Assembly (NCBI GenBank): GCA_009841335.1
Contig: VXLY01000092.1
Coordinates: 1 to 64,000, forward strand
DNA from: Rhodothermaceae bacterium
Lineage (GTDB): Bacteria > Bacteroidota > Rhodothermia > Rhodothermales > Bin80
Length of the DNA stretch: 64,000 bases
Reading direction: 5' to 3'
Shown: positions 56,497 through 64,000 of the stretch, piece after piece
Layout: each line of letters begins with the position of its first letter
How positions within the stretch are numbered: position 1 is the stretch's first letter
The notes under the pieces: generated by a model
What the model saw: only the letters and a program-made list of their open reading frames with translations
Told to the model about the DNA's origin: nothing
The model's database searches: none
Translations under genes and position numbers: made by a program

Positions 56497-58818
56497 ATGC
56501 GAGTAAAGCTTTCAACTTTGTTTTTGTTTCTGTTTTTCGTGGCACAGGCTGACGCTCAGATTACCATTACTGAGGAGGACTATGCCCGGGCAGAGGCTAC
56601 ACTTGGGACAACAACCCGAGGCATGGTTTACCACACAAGCATACAGCCAAACTGGCTGGAAGATGATCGTTTCTGGTACCTCCAGAGAATGCCGGCAGAC
56701 AACGTATACATGATGGTAGATCCTGCCCAGGGTGAGCACCGTCCATTGTTTGATGAGGCGCGTATGACCGAAGCAATTAACGACCATCTTGGAATATCTG
56801 GCGCAGAAGTAAACTTTTCGCGCGTTTCATATGACGGCGAGGCAGATCGACTCTTATCTCCCCAGGGAAATGGCAATATCGCGTGCAGCGTGATCTCCTA
56901 TACTTGCGAGTCGATTGAGCGAACAGACAGGGAGAATGCCCGGCGAACAGCAGCAATTTCCCCTGATGGTAACTATGAGGCCTTTCGAAAAGAAAACAAC
57001 CTGTGGATCCGAACCGTCGATACTGACGAGGAAAGGCAGCTTACCTTTGACGGCCAAAAGGATTTTGGCTACGCGACCAATAACGCGGGATGGGTCCGTA
57101 ACGAACGCCCGGTCCTGCTCTGGTCACCGGACTCAAAAAAGATCGCGACGTTTCAGCATGACGGTCGAGGTGTCGGCGAAATGTACATGGTCTCTACCGA
57201 GATTGGACGCTCAAATCTAGAGGCGTGGAAATATCCGCTGCCGCAGGACAGTGTGGTGTTCATGATTCACAGGGTCGTCATACATGTGGATGAACCCCGA
57301 ACTGTCCGACTGGATATGGCACCGGATTATCACCGCGGAACCACTACGGATCATATTGCAGATTGGGACGGCACCTTCATGGATGTGCGATGGAGCGATG
57401 ACAGCGAGCAGCTGGCCTTTGTGTCTTCATCAAGAGATCACAAAGACGCCTGGCTGAGAGTGGCTGATCCAGAATCCGGGGCCGTGCGGGAGGTACTTCA
57501 CGAAAGAGTGGAGACCTACTATGAGTCCGGCGTCAATGCGGAAAATTGGCAGGTGTTTTTTGATACAGGTGAAGTACTCTGGTACTCCGAGCGATCAAAC
57601 TGGGGACACTTGTACCTGTACGATCTCAGTACAGGTGAACTCAAGCACCAGATAACAGACGGAGACTGGATTGTACGCCAGGTGCGTCGAACAGACCGAG
57701 ACGCACGCATGTTGTATTTCACAGGATCAGGACGGGACGGTCCTGATCCGTACTTCCAGTATCTGTATCGGGTCAGTATGGACGGCGGTGAGCCGGAATT
57801 GCTGACCCCTGAAGAGGCTAACCACAGCGTATCTTTCTCCCCCGGAGGAAATTATATTCTGGATACGTGGTCTCGTCCGGATGTGCCTCAGAAGCATGCC
57901 GTTCGCAATCTTGACGGCAGCATAGCGGTAAATGTGGGCGAAGCGGATATATCCGAGCTTCTTGAGACCGGTTGGCGACCGCCAGAGCCATTCTCAGTGA
58001 AGGCGCGGGATAATGAGACGGATCTTCATGGCTTACTGTATAAACCGAGCAATTTTGACCCATCCAGGCGTTACCCGGTGCTTAATTACCTTTATCCCGG
58101 GCCTCAGAGCGGCAGTGTCGGGACAAGAAGTTTTACTCCGGCCCGCGGGGATAAGCAAGCACTCGCAGAGCTGGGGTTCATCGTTGTTGAGGTAGACGCG
58201 ATGGGGACGCCAGGCCGCTCAAAATCCTTCCATGATGCCTACTACGGAAATATGGGGGATAATGGCATACCCGATCAAATTACTACGATTCGTCAACTCG
58301 GTGCACAAAATCCATGGATGGATCTGGATCGCGTGGGTATATGGGGTCACTCGGGAGGTGGATTTGCCTCGGCTGGTGCGATACTGCGTTATCCCGATTT
58401 CTATAAGGTGGCGGTCAGCGGCGCTGGGAATCACGACAATCGGAACTATGAAGATGATTGGGGCGAGAAATGGCAGGGGCTCCTGGAAGTGAACCCGGAC
58501 GGAACGACAAATTACGATAACCAGTCCAACATCCTCCTGGCGGATAGCCTGGAGGGTAAGCTTCTGCTCGCACATGGCCTCATGGATGACAATGTTCCGG
58601 CCTCCAACACGCTGCTGCTTGTGGAAGCACTTATAGCTGCAAACAAGGATTTTGATCTTGTCATTTTCCCGAGCGGCTCACATGGGTTTGGCCAGGGAAG
58701 AACCTATTGGATGCGTCGTCGCTGGGACTACTTTGTAGAACATCTGCTTGGAGTTCCGCCTCCGGAGGAATATGAATTTGGGCGTGAACGTGTTCGGGTC
58801 GCACGACCGACGGGATAG
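56497..58818 (+). CDS. S9 family (dipeptidyl peptidase IV type) exported peptidase
   Basis: A 773-residue serine peptidase. The signal peptide ends near AQADAQ. The N-terminal DPPIV propeller (about 60-490) has VLLWSPDSKKIATFQHD and VRWSDDSEQLAFVSSSRDHK. The C-terminal alpha/beta hydrolase has the nucleophile Ser in GIWGHSGGGFASAG (about residue 620), the Asp in AHGLMDDNVP, and the His in GSHGFGQGR. It would trim peptides in the periplasm or outside. A D-aminoacylase-like gene starts 6 bases after the stop, so the two are likely one transcript. Confidence 0.93.
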   Translation: MRVKLSTLFLFLFFVAQADAQITITEEDYARAEATLGTTTRGMVYHTSIQPNWLEDDRFWYLQRMPADNVYMMVDPAQGEHRPLFDEARMTEAINDHLGISGAEVNFSRVSYDGEADRLLSPQGNGNIACSVISYTCESIERTDRENARRTAAISPDGNYEAFRKENNLWIRTVDTDEERQLTFDGQKDFGYATNNAGWVRNERPVLLWSPDSKKIATFQHDGRGVGEMYMVSTEIGRSNLEAWKYPLPQDSVVFMIHRVVIHVDEPRTVRLDMAPDYHRGTTTDHIADWDGTFMDVRWSDDSEQLAFVSSSRDHKDAWLRVADPESGAVREVLHERVETYYESGVNAENWQVFFDTGEVLWYSERSNWGHLYLYDLSTGELKHQITDGDWIVRQVRRTDRDARMLYFTGSGRDGPDPYFQYLYRVSMDGGEPELLTPEEANHSVSFSPGGNYILDTWSRPDVPQKHAVRNLDGSIAVNVGEADISELLETGWRPPEPFSVKARDNETDLHGLLYKPSNFDPSRRYPVLNYLYPGPQSGSVGTRSFTPARGDKQALAELGFIVVEVDAMGTPGRSKSFHDAYYGNMGDNGIPDQITTIRQLGAQNPWMDLDRVGIWGHSGGGFASAGAILRYPDFYKVAVSGAGNHDNRNYEDDWGEKWQGLLEVNPDGTTNYDNQSNILLADSLEGKLLLAHGLMDDNVPASNTLLLVEALIAANKDFDLVIFPSGSHGFGQGRTYWMRRRWDYFVEHLLGVPPPEEYEFGRERVRVARPTG

Positions 58819-58824
58819 CGACTG

Positions 58825-60525
58825 ATGCGATACTTGTCAGTGCTTTTTCTGTTGATTTGTGGATGCACGCGCGAGGCAGACTATGACCTCATCATACGTG
58901 GGGGGACCATTTACGATGGTACAGGAACGGCTCCCTACATTGCGGATGTCGCCCTTATTGCGGATACGATTGCAGCAGTTGGAAACCTGGCGGATACGCG
59001 TGGTGCGGAAGAAATAAATGTGGAAGGCTTGGCCGTGGCTCCCGGATTCATTAACATGTTGAGCTGGGCGACAGAAAGCCTGATCATCGATGGACGCTCG
59101 CTGAGCGATCTCAGCCAAGGCGTTACACTGGAGGTATTTGGGGAGGGTGTATCCAATGGGCCACTGAACGCTCGTATGAAAGAGGAACTGTGGGACTTGT
59201 TTGTCGCACGAGCCGGATCAGAAGAAGAAGCCGCCACACTCCTGGGTGGCAGACAGATTCCATGGACCACGCTGGATGAATATCTATCATTCCTTGAATC
59301 AAAGGGTGTCTCCACCAATGTTGCTTCTCTAATCGGTGCCGCTACGGTGCGTCAGCATGTTATTGGCGAGGGTGATCGAGCACCAACCGCCGAGGAACTC
59401 GTGCGCATGCAGGATCTGGTGCGCGAGGCCATGGCCGATGGCGCACTTGGCGTAGGTTCCTCATTGATCTATGTGCCAGGTGTCTTTGCAAGTACACACG
59501 AACTGACTGCACTCGCGTCAGCTGCTGGGGAATTTAATGGCGTTTATACGTCGCACCTACGAAGTGAAGGTGCTCGCCTTCTGGAATCCGTAGAGGAGTT
59601 GATCCAGATTGCACGCGATGGAAGTGTGCGCGGACATATTTATCACTTGAAGGCGGCTGGACAAAACAATTGGCACAAAATGGAAACCGTGATTGAGCGC
59701 GTGAATGAAGTCCGCTCAGAGGGCCTCGAAATTACCGCTGACGTCTACACATATGTGGCGGGAGCCACCGGGCTTGATGCGGCGATGCCACCTGATGTCC
59801 GGGCAGGTGGCATGTTGGCTTGGCGTGCACGACTCCAGGACCCGATCGTAAGGGCCCGAATGGAAACCGAGATGATGACTCCGTCAGATGATTGGGAAAA
59901 TCTGATGCTGGAGGCAGGACCTGAGAATGTGATGCTAATTGGATTCAGGAATCAGGCCCTGCGTCAGTATATGGGCATGCGACTGACCGAGGTTGCTGAT
60001 TTGCGGGGAACCTCCGTACCAGCAGCGGCAATGGATCTTGTCATAGAGGACACTAGCAGGGTAGGAGCCGTCTATTTTCTTATGGATGAGTCCAATGTAC
60101 ACCTAAAACTACGGCAGTCCTGGGTGGCAATTGATTCGGATGCAGCATCCCTAGCACCAGAAGGTGTCTCGCTGAACAATATGGTTCATCCACGCGCGTA
60201 CGGCTCATTCGCCCGCCTATTGGCAAAATATGTTCGCGAAGAACAGGTCCTCACGATTGAGGAGGCCGTGCGGCGCATGACATCATTGCCTGCATCTGTG
60301 CTATCAATTGACCGAAGGGGATTGATTCAAACAGGTTATTTTGGAGACATTGCCGTCTTTGATCCATTAACGATCCAAGATCATGCTACATTCGAGGAGC
60401 CCCATCAACTTGCCACCGGTATGCATTATGTATTTGTAAATGGCGTCCGAGTACTGAACAATGGTGAGCACACTGGCGCGATGCCTGGTCGTGTGGTACG
60501 GATATCTAGCAGTTCCAGCCAATGA
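58825..60525 (+). CDS. D-aminoacylase-like amidohydrolase lipoprotein lacking the HxH motif
   Basis: A 566-residue protein of the N-acyl-D-amino-acid deacylase class. It has a short leader with lipobox ICGC (Cys about residue 14). Family motifs are [49 protein letters not shown] and HIYHLKAAG. The place where relatives read APGFIDxHxH has [13 protein letters not shown], so both His ligands are missing. The Cys ligand region (usually GNCG) reads GEGV. The later His residues (SHLRSE, YHLKA) remain. Hence only part of the metal site could form, and activity on N-acyl-D-amino acids is uncertain. It lies in an operon between the S9 peptidase and the carboxylase gene, overlapping the latter by 4 bases. 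Confidence 0.85.
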   Translation: MRYLSVLFLLICGCTREADYDLIIRGGTIYDGTGTAPYIADVALIADTIAAVGNLADTRGAEEINVEGLAVAPGFINMLSWATESLIIDGRSLSDLSQGVTLEVFGEGVSNGPLNARMKEELWDLFVARAGSEEEAATLLGGRQIPWTTLDEYLSFLESKGVSTNVASLIGAATVRQHVIGEGDRAPTAEELVRMQDLVREAMADGALGVGSSLIYVPGVFASTHELTALASAAGEFNGVYTSHLRSEGARLLESVEELIQIARDGSVRGHIYHLKAAGQNNWHKMETVIERVNEVRSEGLEITADVYTYVAGATGLDAAMPPDVRAGGMLAWRARLQDPIVRARMETEMMTPSDDWENLMLEAGPENVMLIGFRNQALRQYMGMRLTEVADLRGTSVPAAAMDLVIEDTSRVGAVYFLMDESNVHLKLRQSWVAIDSDAASLAPEGVSLNNMVHPRAYGSFARLLAKYVREEQVLTIEEAVRRMTSLPASVLSIDRRGLIQTGYFGDIAVFDPLTIQDHATFEEPHQLATGMHYVFVNGVRVLNNGEHTGAMPGRVVRISSSSSQ

Positions 60526-62066
60526 CTGATCGTTCTTCGGATCTGGAACGCCGTCGCAGGGAAGCAACCCTGGGGGGTGGACAATCAAGGATCGACCGGC
60601 AGCACGATCGGGGAAAACTAACCGCACGTGAACGGATCACCGTTCTGCTGGACGAGGACTCATTCGTGGAAATGGGCCAATTGGTCAGGCACCAATTCAC
60701 CGACTTTGGACTAGCGGAGAATCGGCCGTATGGAGATGGCGTGGTGACCGGCTATGGTACGGTTCACGGTAGGTTGGTTTATGTGTACGCACAAGATTTT
60801 ACCGTTTTTGGGGGATCGCTAGGTCGTGCACATGCTTCCAAAATTGTCCAGCTACTCGATTTAGCGCTGCAGAATGGGGCCCCCGTGATTGGATTAAGTG
60901 ATTCTGGGGGAGCGCGGATCCAGGAGGGTGTAGTCTCTCTGGGCGGCTATGCGGATATCTTTCTGAAAAACACCCTGCTTTCTGGGGTGGTGCCGCAGAT
61001 TTCCGCAATCATGGGGCCGTGCGCTGGTGGAGCTGTATATAGCCCGGCCATCACTGATCTCACTTTCATGGTTGAGGGCACTAGCTACATGTTCGTCACT
61101 GGCCCTGATGTCGTGCATTCGGTAACACAAGAGGAAGTGACCGCGGAAGACCTCGGAGGCGCAGCAATGCACGCTGAGCGCAGCGGTGTAGTTCACGCGT
61201 CCTATCCCAATGATGTCGTTTGTCTGGATGCCATCAGGACTGTACTGAGTTATTTACCTCAAAATTGCGAAGAACAGCCAGAAATCCGCACCTCTTTCCA
61301 GTCACCTAGAGGCGGGGCGGGGGATCTGGATACGTTGATCCCTGAGAATCCCAACAAGCCGTACGATATGCACGATGTCATACATTTGTTGGTGGACCGT
61401 GAATCATTCTTTCCCATCCACGACCGGTTTGCACGCAATCTAATATGTGGTTTTGCCCGCATAGGTGGACATTCGGTTGGGATTGTCGCCAACCAGCCTG
61501 CCCATCTAGCCGGAGTTCTTGATATTGACGCTTCCGTAAAGGGTGCCCGGTTTGTTCGATTATGTGATGCTTTCAACGTGCCCCTGGTCACACTTGAGGA
61601 TGTTCCTGGCTTTTTGCCCGGGACGGATCAGGAATGGAACGGGATTATTCGACATGGGGCCAAATTACTGTACGCTTTCTGTGAGGCCACCGTCCCCAAA
61701 CTCACCGTAATAACCCGGAAGGCCTATGGGGGTGCGTATGACGTAATGAGTTCCAAACATATTCGCGGGGATATGAACTACGCATGGCCCAGTGCTGAGA
61801 TTGCTGTTATGGGATCCAAGGGAGCCGTCAGAATCCTGCACCGTGCAGCTCTGCAAGGCGCCGAAAATGCAGCTGCGTTGGAGGAGGAGTTTTCCCGTGA
61901 CTACAGGGCGCGTTTCGCCAACCCATACGTTGCTGCAGAGCACGGCTACATCGACGAGGTCATTCATCCTCGGGAAACACGGGATCGTATCATTACGGGT
62001 CTCCAGGTGCTCAGGAACAAGGTGCTGAATAATCCACGCAAAAAGCACGGGAATATCCCCCTCTAA
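60522..62066 (+). CDS. Acyl-CoA carboxylase carboxyltransferase (beta) subunit, propionyl-CoA type
   Basis: A 514-residue crotonase-fold subunit that moves CO2 from carboxybiotin to an acyl-CoA. It starts with the family's [20 protein letters not shown] and [15 protein letters not shown]. Oxyanion/biotin-site loops include [14 protein letters not shown] and [12 protein letters not shown]. Later motifs are [16 protein letters not shown] and [14 protein letters not shown]. The length suits propionyl-CoA or methylcrotonyl-CoA carboxylase beta chains. No biotin carboxylase gene is next to it. It overlaps the D-aminoacylase-like gene by 4 bases (ATGA). Confidence 0.94.
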   Translation: MTDRSSDLERRRREATLGGGQSRIDRQHDRGKLTARERITVLLDEDSFVEMGQLVRHQFTDFGLAENRPYGDGVVTGYGTVHGRLVYVYAQDFTVFGGSLGRAHASKIVQLLDLALQNGAPVIGLSDSGGARIQEGVVSLGGYADIFLKNTLLSGVVPQISAIMGPCAGGAVYSPAITDLTFMVEGTSYMFVTGPDVVHSVTQEEVTAEDLGGAAMHAERSGVVHASYPNDVVCLDAIRTVLSYLPQNCEEQPEIRTSFQSPRGGAGDLDTLIPENPNKPYDMHDVIHLLVDRESFFPIHDRFARNLICGFARIGGHSVGIVANQPAHLAGVLDIDASVKGARFVRLCDAFNVPLVTLEDVPGFLPGTDQEWNGIIRHGAKLLYAFCEATVPKLTVITRKAYGGAYDVMSSKHIRGDMNYAWPSAEIAVMGSKGAVRILHRAALQGAENAAALEEEFSRDYRARFANPYVAAEHGYIDEVIHPRETRDRIITGLQVLRNKVLNNPRKKHGNIPL

Positions 62067-62270
62067 GTACAAATAGCAAACTTTTTCGTCTCCTGACAGG
62101 CCCTTTTTCCAGGATTACGGCCAATACGGAACAGATGTGTTTTTTGTACATTAAGAGGTTATCTTGCTTAATGCCCTGTTAGTTAGGCATCTAAGGGCGA
62201 ATATGTAAGAGGAAACTTTAAGTAAGGCAAGAGAGTTTTTCGTAAAGGTAGTTGACTTTTTGACGACGAT

Positions 62271-64000
62271 ATGATGAAAAAGCTACTTTTTATCCTTCTC
62301 ATTGCTGCAACAGCCTCTGTCGAGACAAGCCAAGCACAGGAGTTAATGCCTCCTGAACCGGCTCCGGTGGAGGAATTGCGTGGATATGACTGGCATTTCT
62401 TGTCCCAGAAGGTTGGGTATCCGTGGTCCCCGCTGACAGATACTCAGATCATGTATCGCGTCAGTCGGGCATACCTGCTCCAGTCACGTATCATTCAGGC
62501 GCAGGCATTGGGAAATACCCGCTCCCTGGAGGACTATATGGCCGAGGCAATGGATGAGCTTGTGGTGTTGTCTGATCAGCCCGGCTTTGTGAGTCAACCC
62601 CAATTCCGGGAGCTTTACAGAACGATCGTCCATGAACACGAGGAATACTATAGTGCAGATCTGGATAAATTCCCCGAGTACAGGTCCATCCTAGCACGCC
62701 GAAGTACCATGTTTGGTACACGGCTCCCGAGGGAAATTACAGAGGATGAAATCACAATATTATCCGATGCACCCCCCGCAGTTGCGCCAGAGTACTCCGC
62801 ACGAATCCAGGTCGTTAACCGTGCAGGCACTACGCAGGAACCGGTTATTCCGCGAGGGTACGACCGATATGCCCTATCCCAGGACTGCGGCAATCCACGG
62901 AGTTCGCTGACTGAAGACCAGATTACGTGTCGCGTCAGTCGTGCATATCGGTTACAATCCCGCACTATTCGGTCGCTGGCAGACGGAGATCTGTATTCTG
63001 CCGAACGCTACATGAATCAGGTTATGAATGAACTTGTGGTACTGTCTAATCAGTCTGATTTCGTGCGTCAACCCCAATTCCGGGAACTCTACAGAACGAT
63101 CGTTCACGAGCACGAGACAGGCCCCGATACAGGTCTGAATGAGCCGCAGGAATTCAGGGAAATCTATGCTCTTCGGGATGCCATGTTTGAAGGGCAGCCC
63201 CGTATGGAAGCCCCCATGGCTGCGGCAGTAGGTCTGCCAAGGGTAAAGCCCGTGGCCACGACCATACCGATGACCCAGAATGAGTTCGTGGAGGAACGCC
63301 TCGCTTGGCTGATGGAGCACCGGAGAGGAATGATCACCCGGAGTTTGGATCGTGCAGACACGTACTTCCCGATGATTGAACAGATTTTTGCAGAGGAAGG
63401 TGTGCCAGACGAGCTCAAGTATCTTGCAGTGGCCGAGAGCGCATTGATTCCAGACAATCGAAGCCCCGCAAGTGCTATCGGAATGTGGCAATTCATGGCC
63501 GCCACGGGGCGTGCTATGGGTTTGCGTATTGATGAATTCGTTGACGAGCGCCGGGACCCCGTCAAGGCTACACGTGCAGCAGCGCGCCATTTGAAGGAAC
63601 TCTATGAGTACTATGGAAGTGATTGGCTGGTGGCGCTTGCAGGATATAACTGCAGTCCCAAATGCGTACTAAGAGCTATACGGCGGGCAGGTGGTACGCG
63701 CACAAACCCGCCGTCATTCTGGCGGATACGGAGACACCTGCCTGGCGAGACGCAGCGCTATATTCCGCAGTATATTGGGTTCACGCTGATTATGTCCAAT
63801 CCCGTAGAATTCGGACTGCCGGCAGTTTCGAATGGACCAGAGTTCACCTATGATGAGGTAAAGGTTAGCGGGATGTTGAAGCTGGAAACGATCGCCCGTA
63901 TGGTAGGCACAACAACTAAGCACATCCAGGACTTGAATCCAGAGCTTCGGCGCGGAATATTGCCTCCCGACCGCACGCCATACACGCTGCGAATTCCGGC
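62271..64000 (+). CDS. MltD-type lytic murein transglycosylase with tandem N-terminal repeat, partial
   Basis: The gene runs off the right edge; 576 codons are visible. The ATG at 62271 (or 62274) gives a signal peptide ending near TSQAQ. Residues about 38-148 and 196-306 are two copies of one helical module with a period of 158 residues; both contain VSRAY, MxELVVLS and the near-identical RQPQFRELYRTIVHEHE. The SLT catalytic domain spans about 350-475, with the general-acid Glu in YLAVAESAL (about 387), then SAIGMWQFMAATGRAM and ALAGYNCSP. A LysM domain begins at about 527 (VSGMLKLETIARMVGTT). The enzyme would cut the glycan strands of peptidoglycan in the envelope. The repeated N-terminal module is not one I recognise. 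Confidence 0.9.
   Translation, partial: MMKKLLFILLIAATASVETSQAQELMPPEPAPVEELRGYDWHFLSQKVGYPWSPLTDTQIMYRVSRAYLLQSRIIQAQALGNTRSLEDYMAEAMDELVVLSDQPGFVSQPQFRELYRTIVHEHEEYYSADLDKFPEYRSILARRSTMFGTRLPREITEDEITILSDAPPAVAPEYSARIQVVNRAGTTQEPVIPRGYDRYALSQDCGNPRSSLTEDQITCRVSRAYRLQSRTIRSLADGDLYSAERYMNQVMNELVVLSNQSDFVRQPQFRELYRTIVHEHETGPDTGLNEPQEFREIYALRDAMFEGQPRMEAPMAAAVGLPRVKPVATTIPMTQNEFVEERLAWLMEHRRGMITRSLDRADTYFPMIEQIFAEEGVPDELKYLAVAESALIPDNRSPASAIGMWQFMAATGRAMGLRIDEFVDERRDPVKATRAAARHLKELYEYYGSDWLVALAGYNCSPKCVLRAIRRAGGTRTNPPSFWRIRRHLPGETQRYIPQYIGFTLIMSNPVEFGLPAVSNGPEFTYDEVKVSGMLKLETIARMVGTTTKHIQDLNPELRRGILPPDRTPYTLRIP
62385..62716 (+). repeat. Coding tandem repeat, first unit
   Basis: First copy of the module in the MltD-type gene, from YDWHFLSQ to ARRSTMFG. 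It is offset by exactly 474 bases from the second. The stretch around 62595-62642 (QPQFRELYRTIVHEHE) is almost identical in DNA to 63069-63116, with changes mainly at third codon positions. Confidence 0.9.
62859..63190 (+). repeat. Coding tandem repeat, second unit
   Basis: Second copy, from YDRYALSQ to ALRDAMFE. Outside the shared QPQFRELYRT block the copies differ at many residues, so the duplication is older than the one in the membrane protein at 16778-17659, or it is kept under selection. Confidence 0.9.

Noticed and set aside
62952-63590. 212-codon open frame antisense to the transglycosylase gene
   Set aside because: The sense strand encodes a clear SLT domain over the same bases.

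Overview
The window looks like chromosome of a marine or aquatic member of the Rhodothermota/Bacteroidota lineage. The reasons are: two secreted proteins with type IX secretion (T9SS) C-terminal sorting tails; a dcw (division and cell wall) cluster with no murF between murE and mraY and with a PASTA-bearing FtsI; a PKD-OmpA outer-membrane protein; a choice-of-anchor B protein; several 6-bladed-propeller lipoproteins; start sites with little Shine-Dalgarno signal; and a class II (B12-dependent) ribonucleotide reductase at the left edge. The assignment is inference from gene content, not from a marker-gene tree.

Layout. 1-7.4 kb: start of nrdJ, a small acidic protein, a tRNA nucleotidyltransferase, a frameshifted remnant of an MmeI-like DNA methyltransferase, an AlbA/Schlafen-type ATP-binding protein, and a large secreted Spondin_N-GH5-CBM6-T9SS protein. 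7.4-16.4 kb: ferredoxin, beta-lactamase-fold lipoprotein, FmdB-like protein, BatA/VWA membrane protein, hflX, gyrB and a polyprenyl-phosphate-type glycosyltransferase. 16.4-21 kb is an accessory, gene-poor stretch: a membrane protein built by a recent in-frame tandem duplication of 158 codons, a translationally coupled unknown gene, a propeller lipoprotein and its frameshifted thioredoxin-like partner, and 0.8 kb with no gene.

21-38.6 kb is core: a methyltransferase, pyrG, then mraZ-rsmH-ftsL-ftsI-murE-mraY-murD-ftsW-murG-murC-ftsQ-ftsA-ftsZ. This cluster is densely packed, with many 1-8 nt overlaps, and is preceded by three TGGG repeats that look like an MraZ operator. It carries the cytoplasmic and lipid-linked steps of peptidoglycan synthesis and the divisome. 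rpsT, a PKD-OmpA protein with a strong terminator, queG, and the convergent lysS operon (unknown gene, cyclophilin, lysS) follow.

44.5-50.5 kb is again accessory: an FG-GAP/choice-of-anchor B protein, a propeller lipoprotein flanked by a degenerate direct repeat, and a YWTD-propeller T9SS protein. 50.8-53 kb is a coupled DUF1611/dipeptide-epimerase pair matching the DgcN-DgcA D-glutamate route. 53-62 kb holds a glycogen phosphorylase, a secreted unknown protein, and an operon of an S9 peptidase, a D-aminoacylase-like lipoprotein that lacks the usual HxH metal motif, and an acyl-CoA carboxylase beta subunit. The window ends inside an MltD-type lytic transglycosylase whose N-terminal region is itself a tandem repeat of 158 codons.

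The least ordinary items are the two tandem-duplication genes, the hidden methyltransferase remnant, the Spondin_N-GH5 fusion, the HxH-less amidohydrolase operon, and the propeller/partner loci. No CRISPR array, tRNA, rRNA or intact mobile element was seen.
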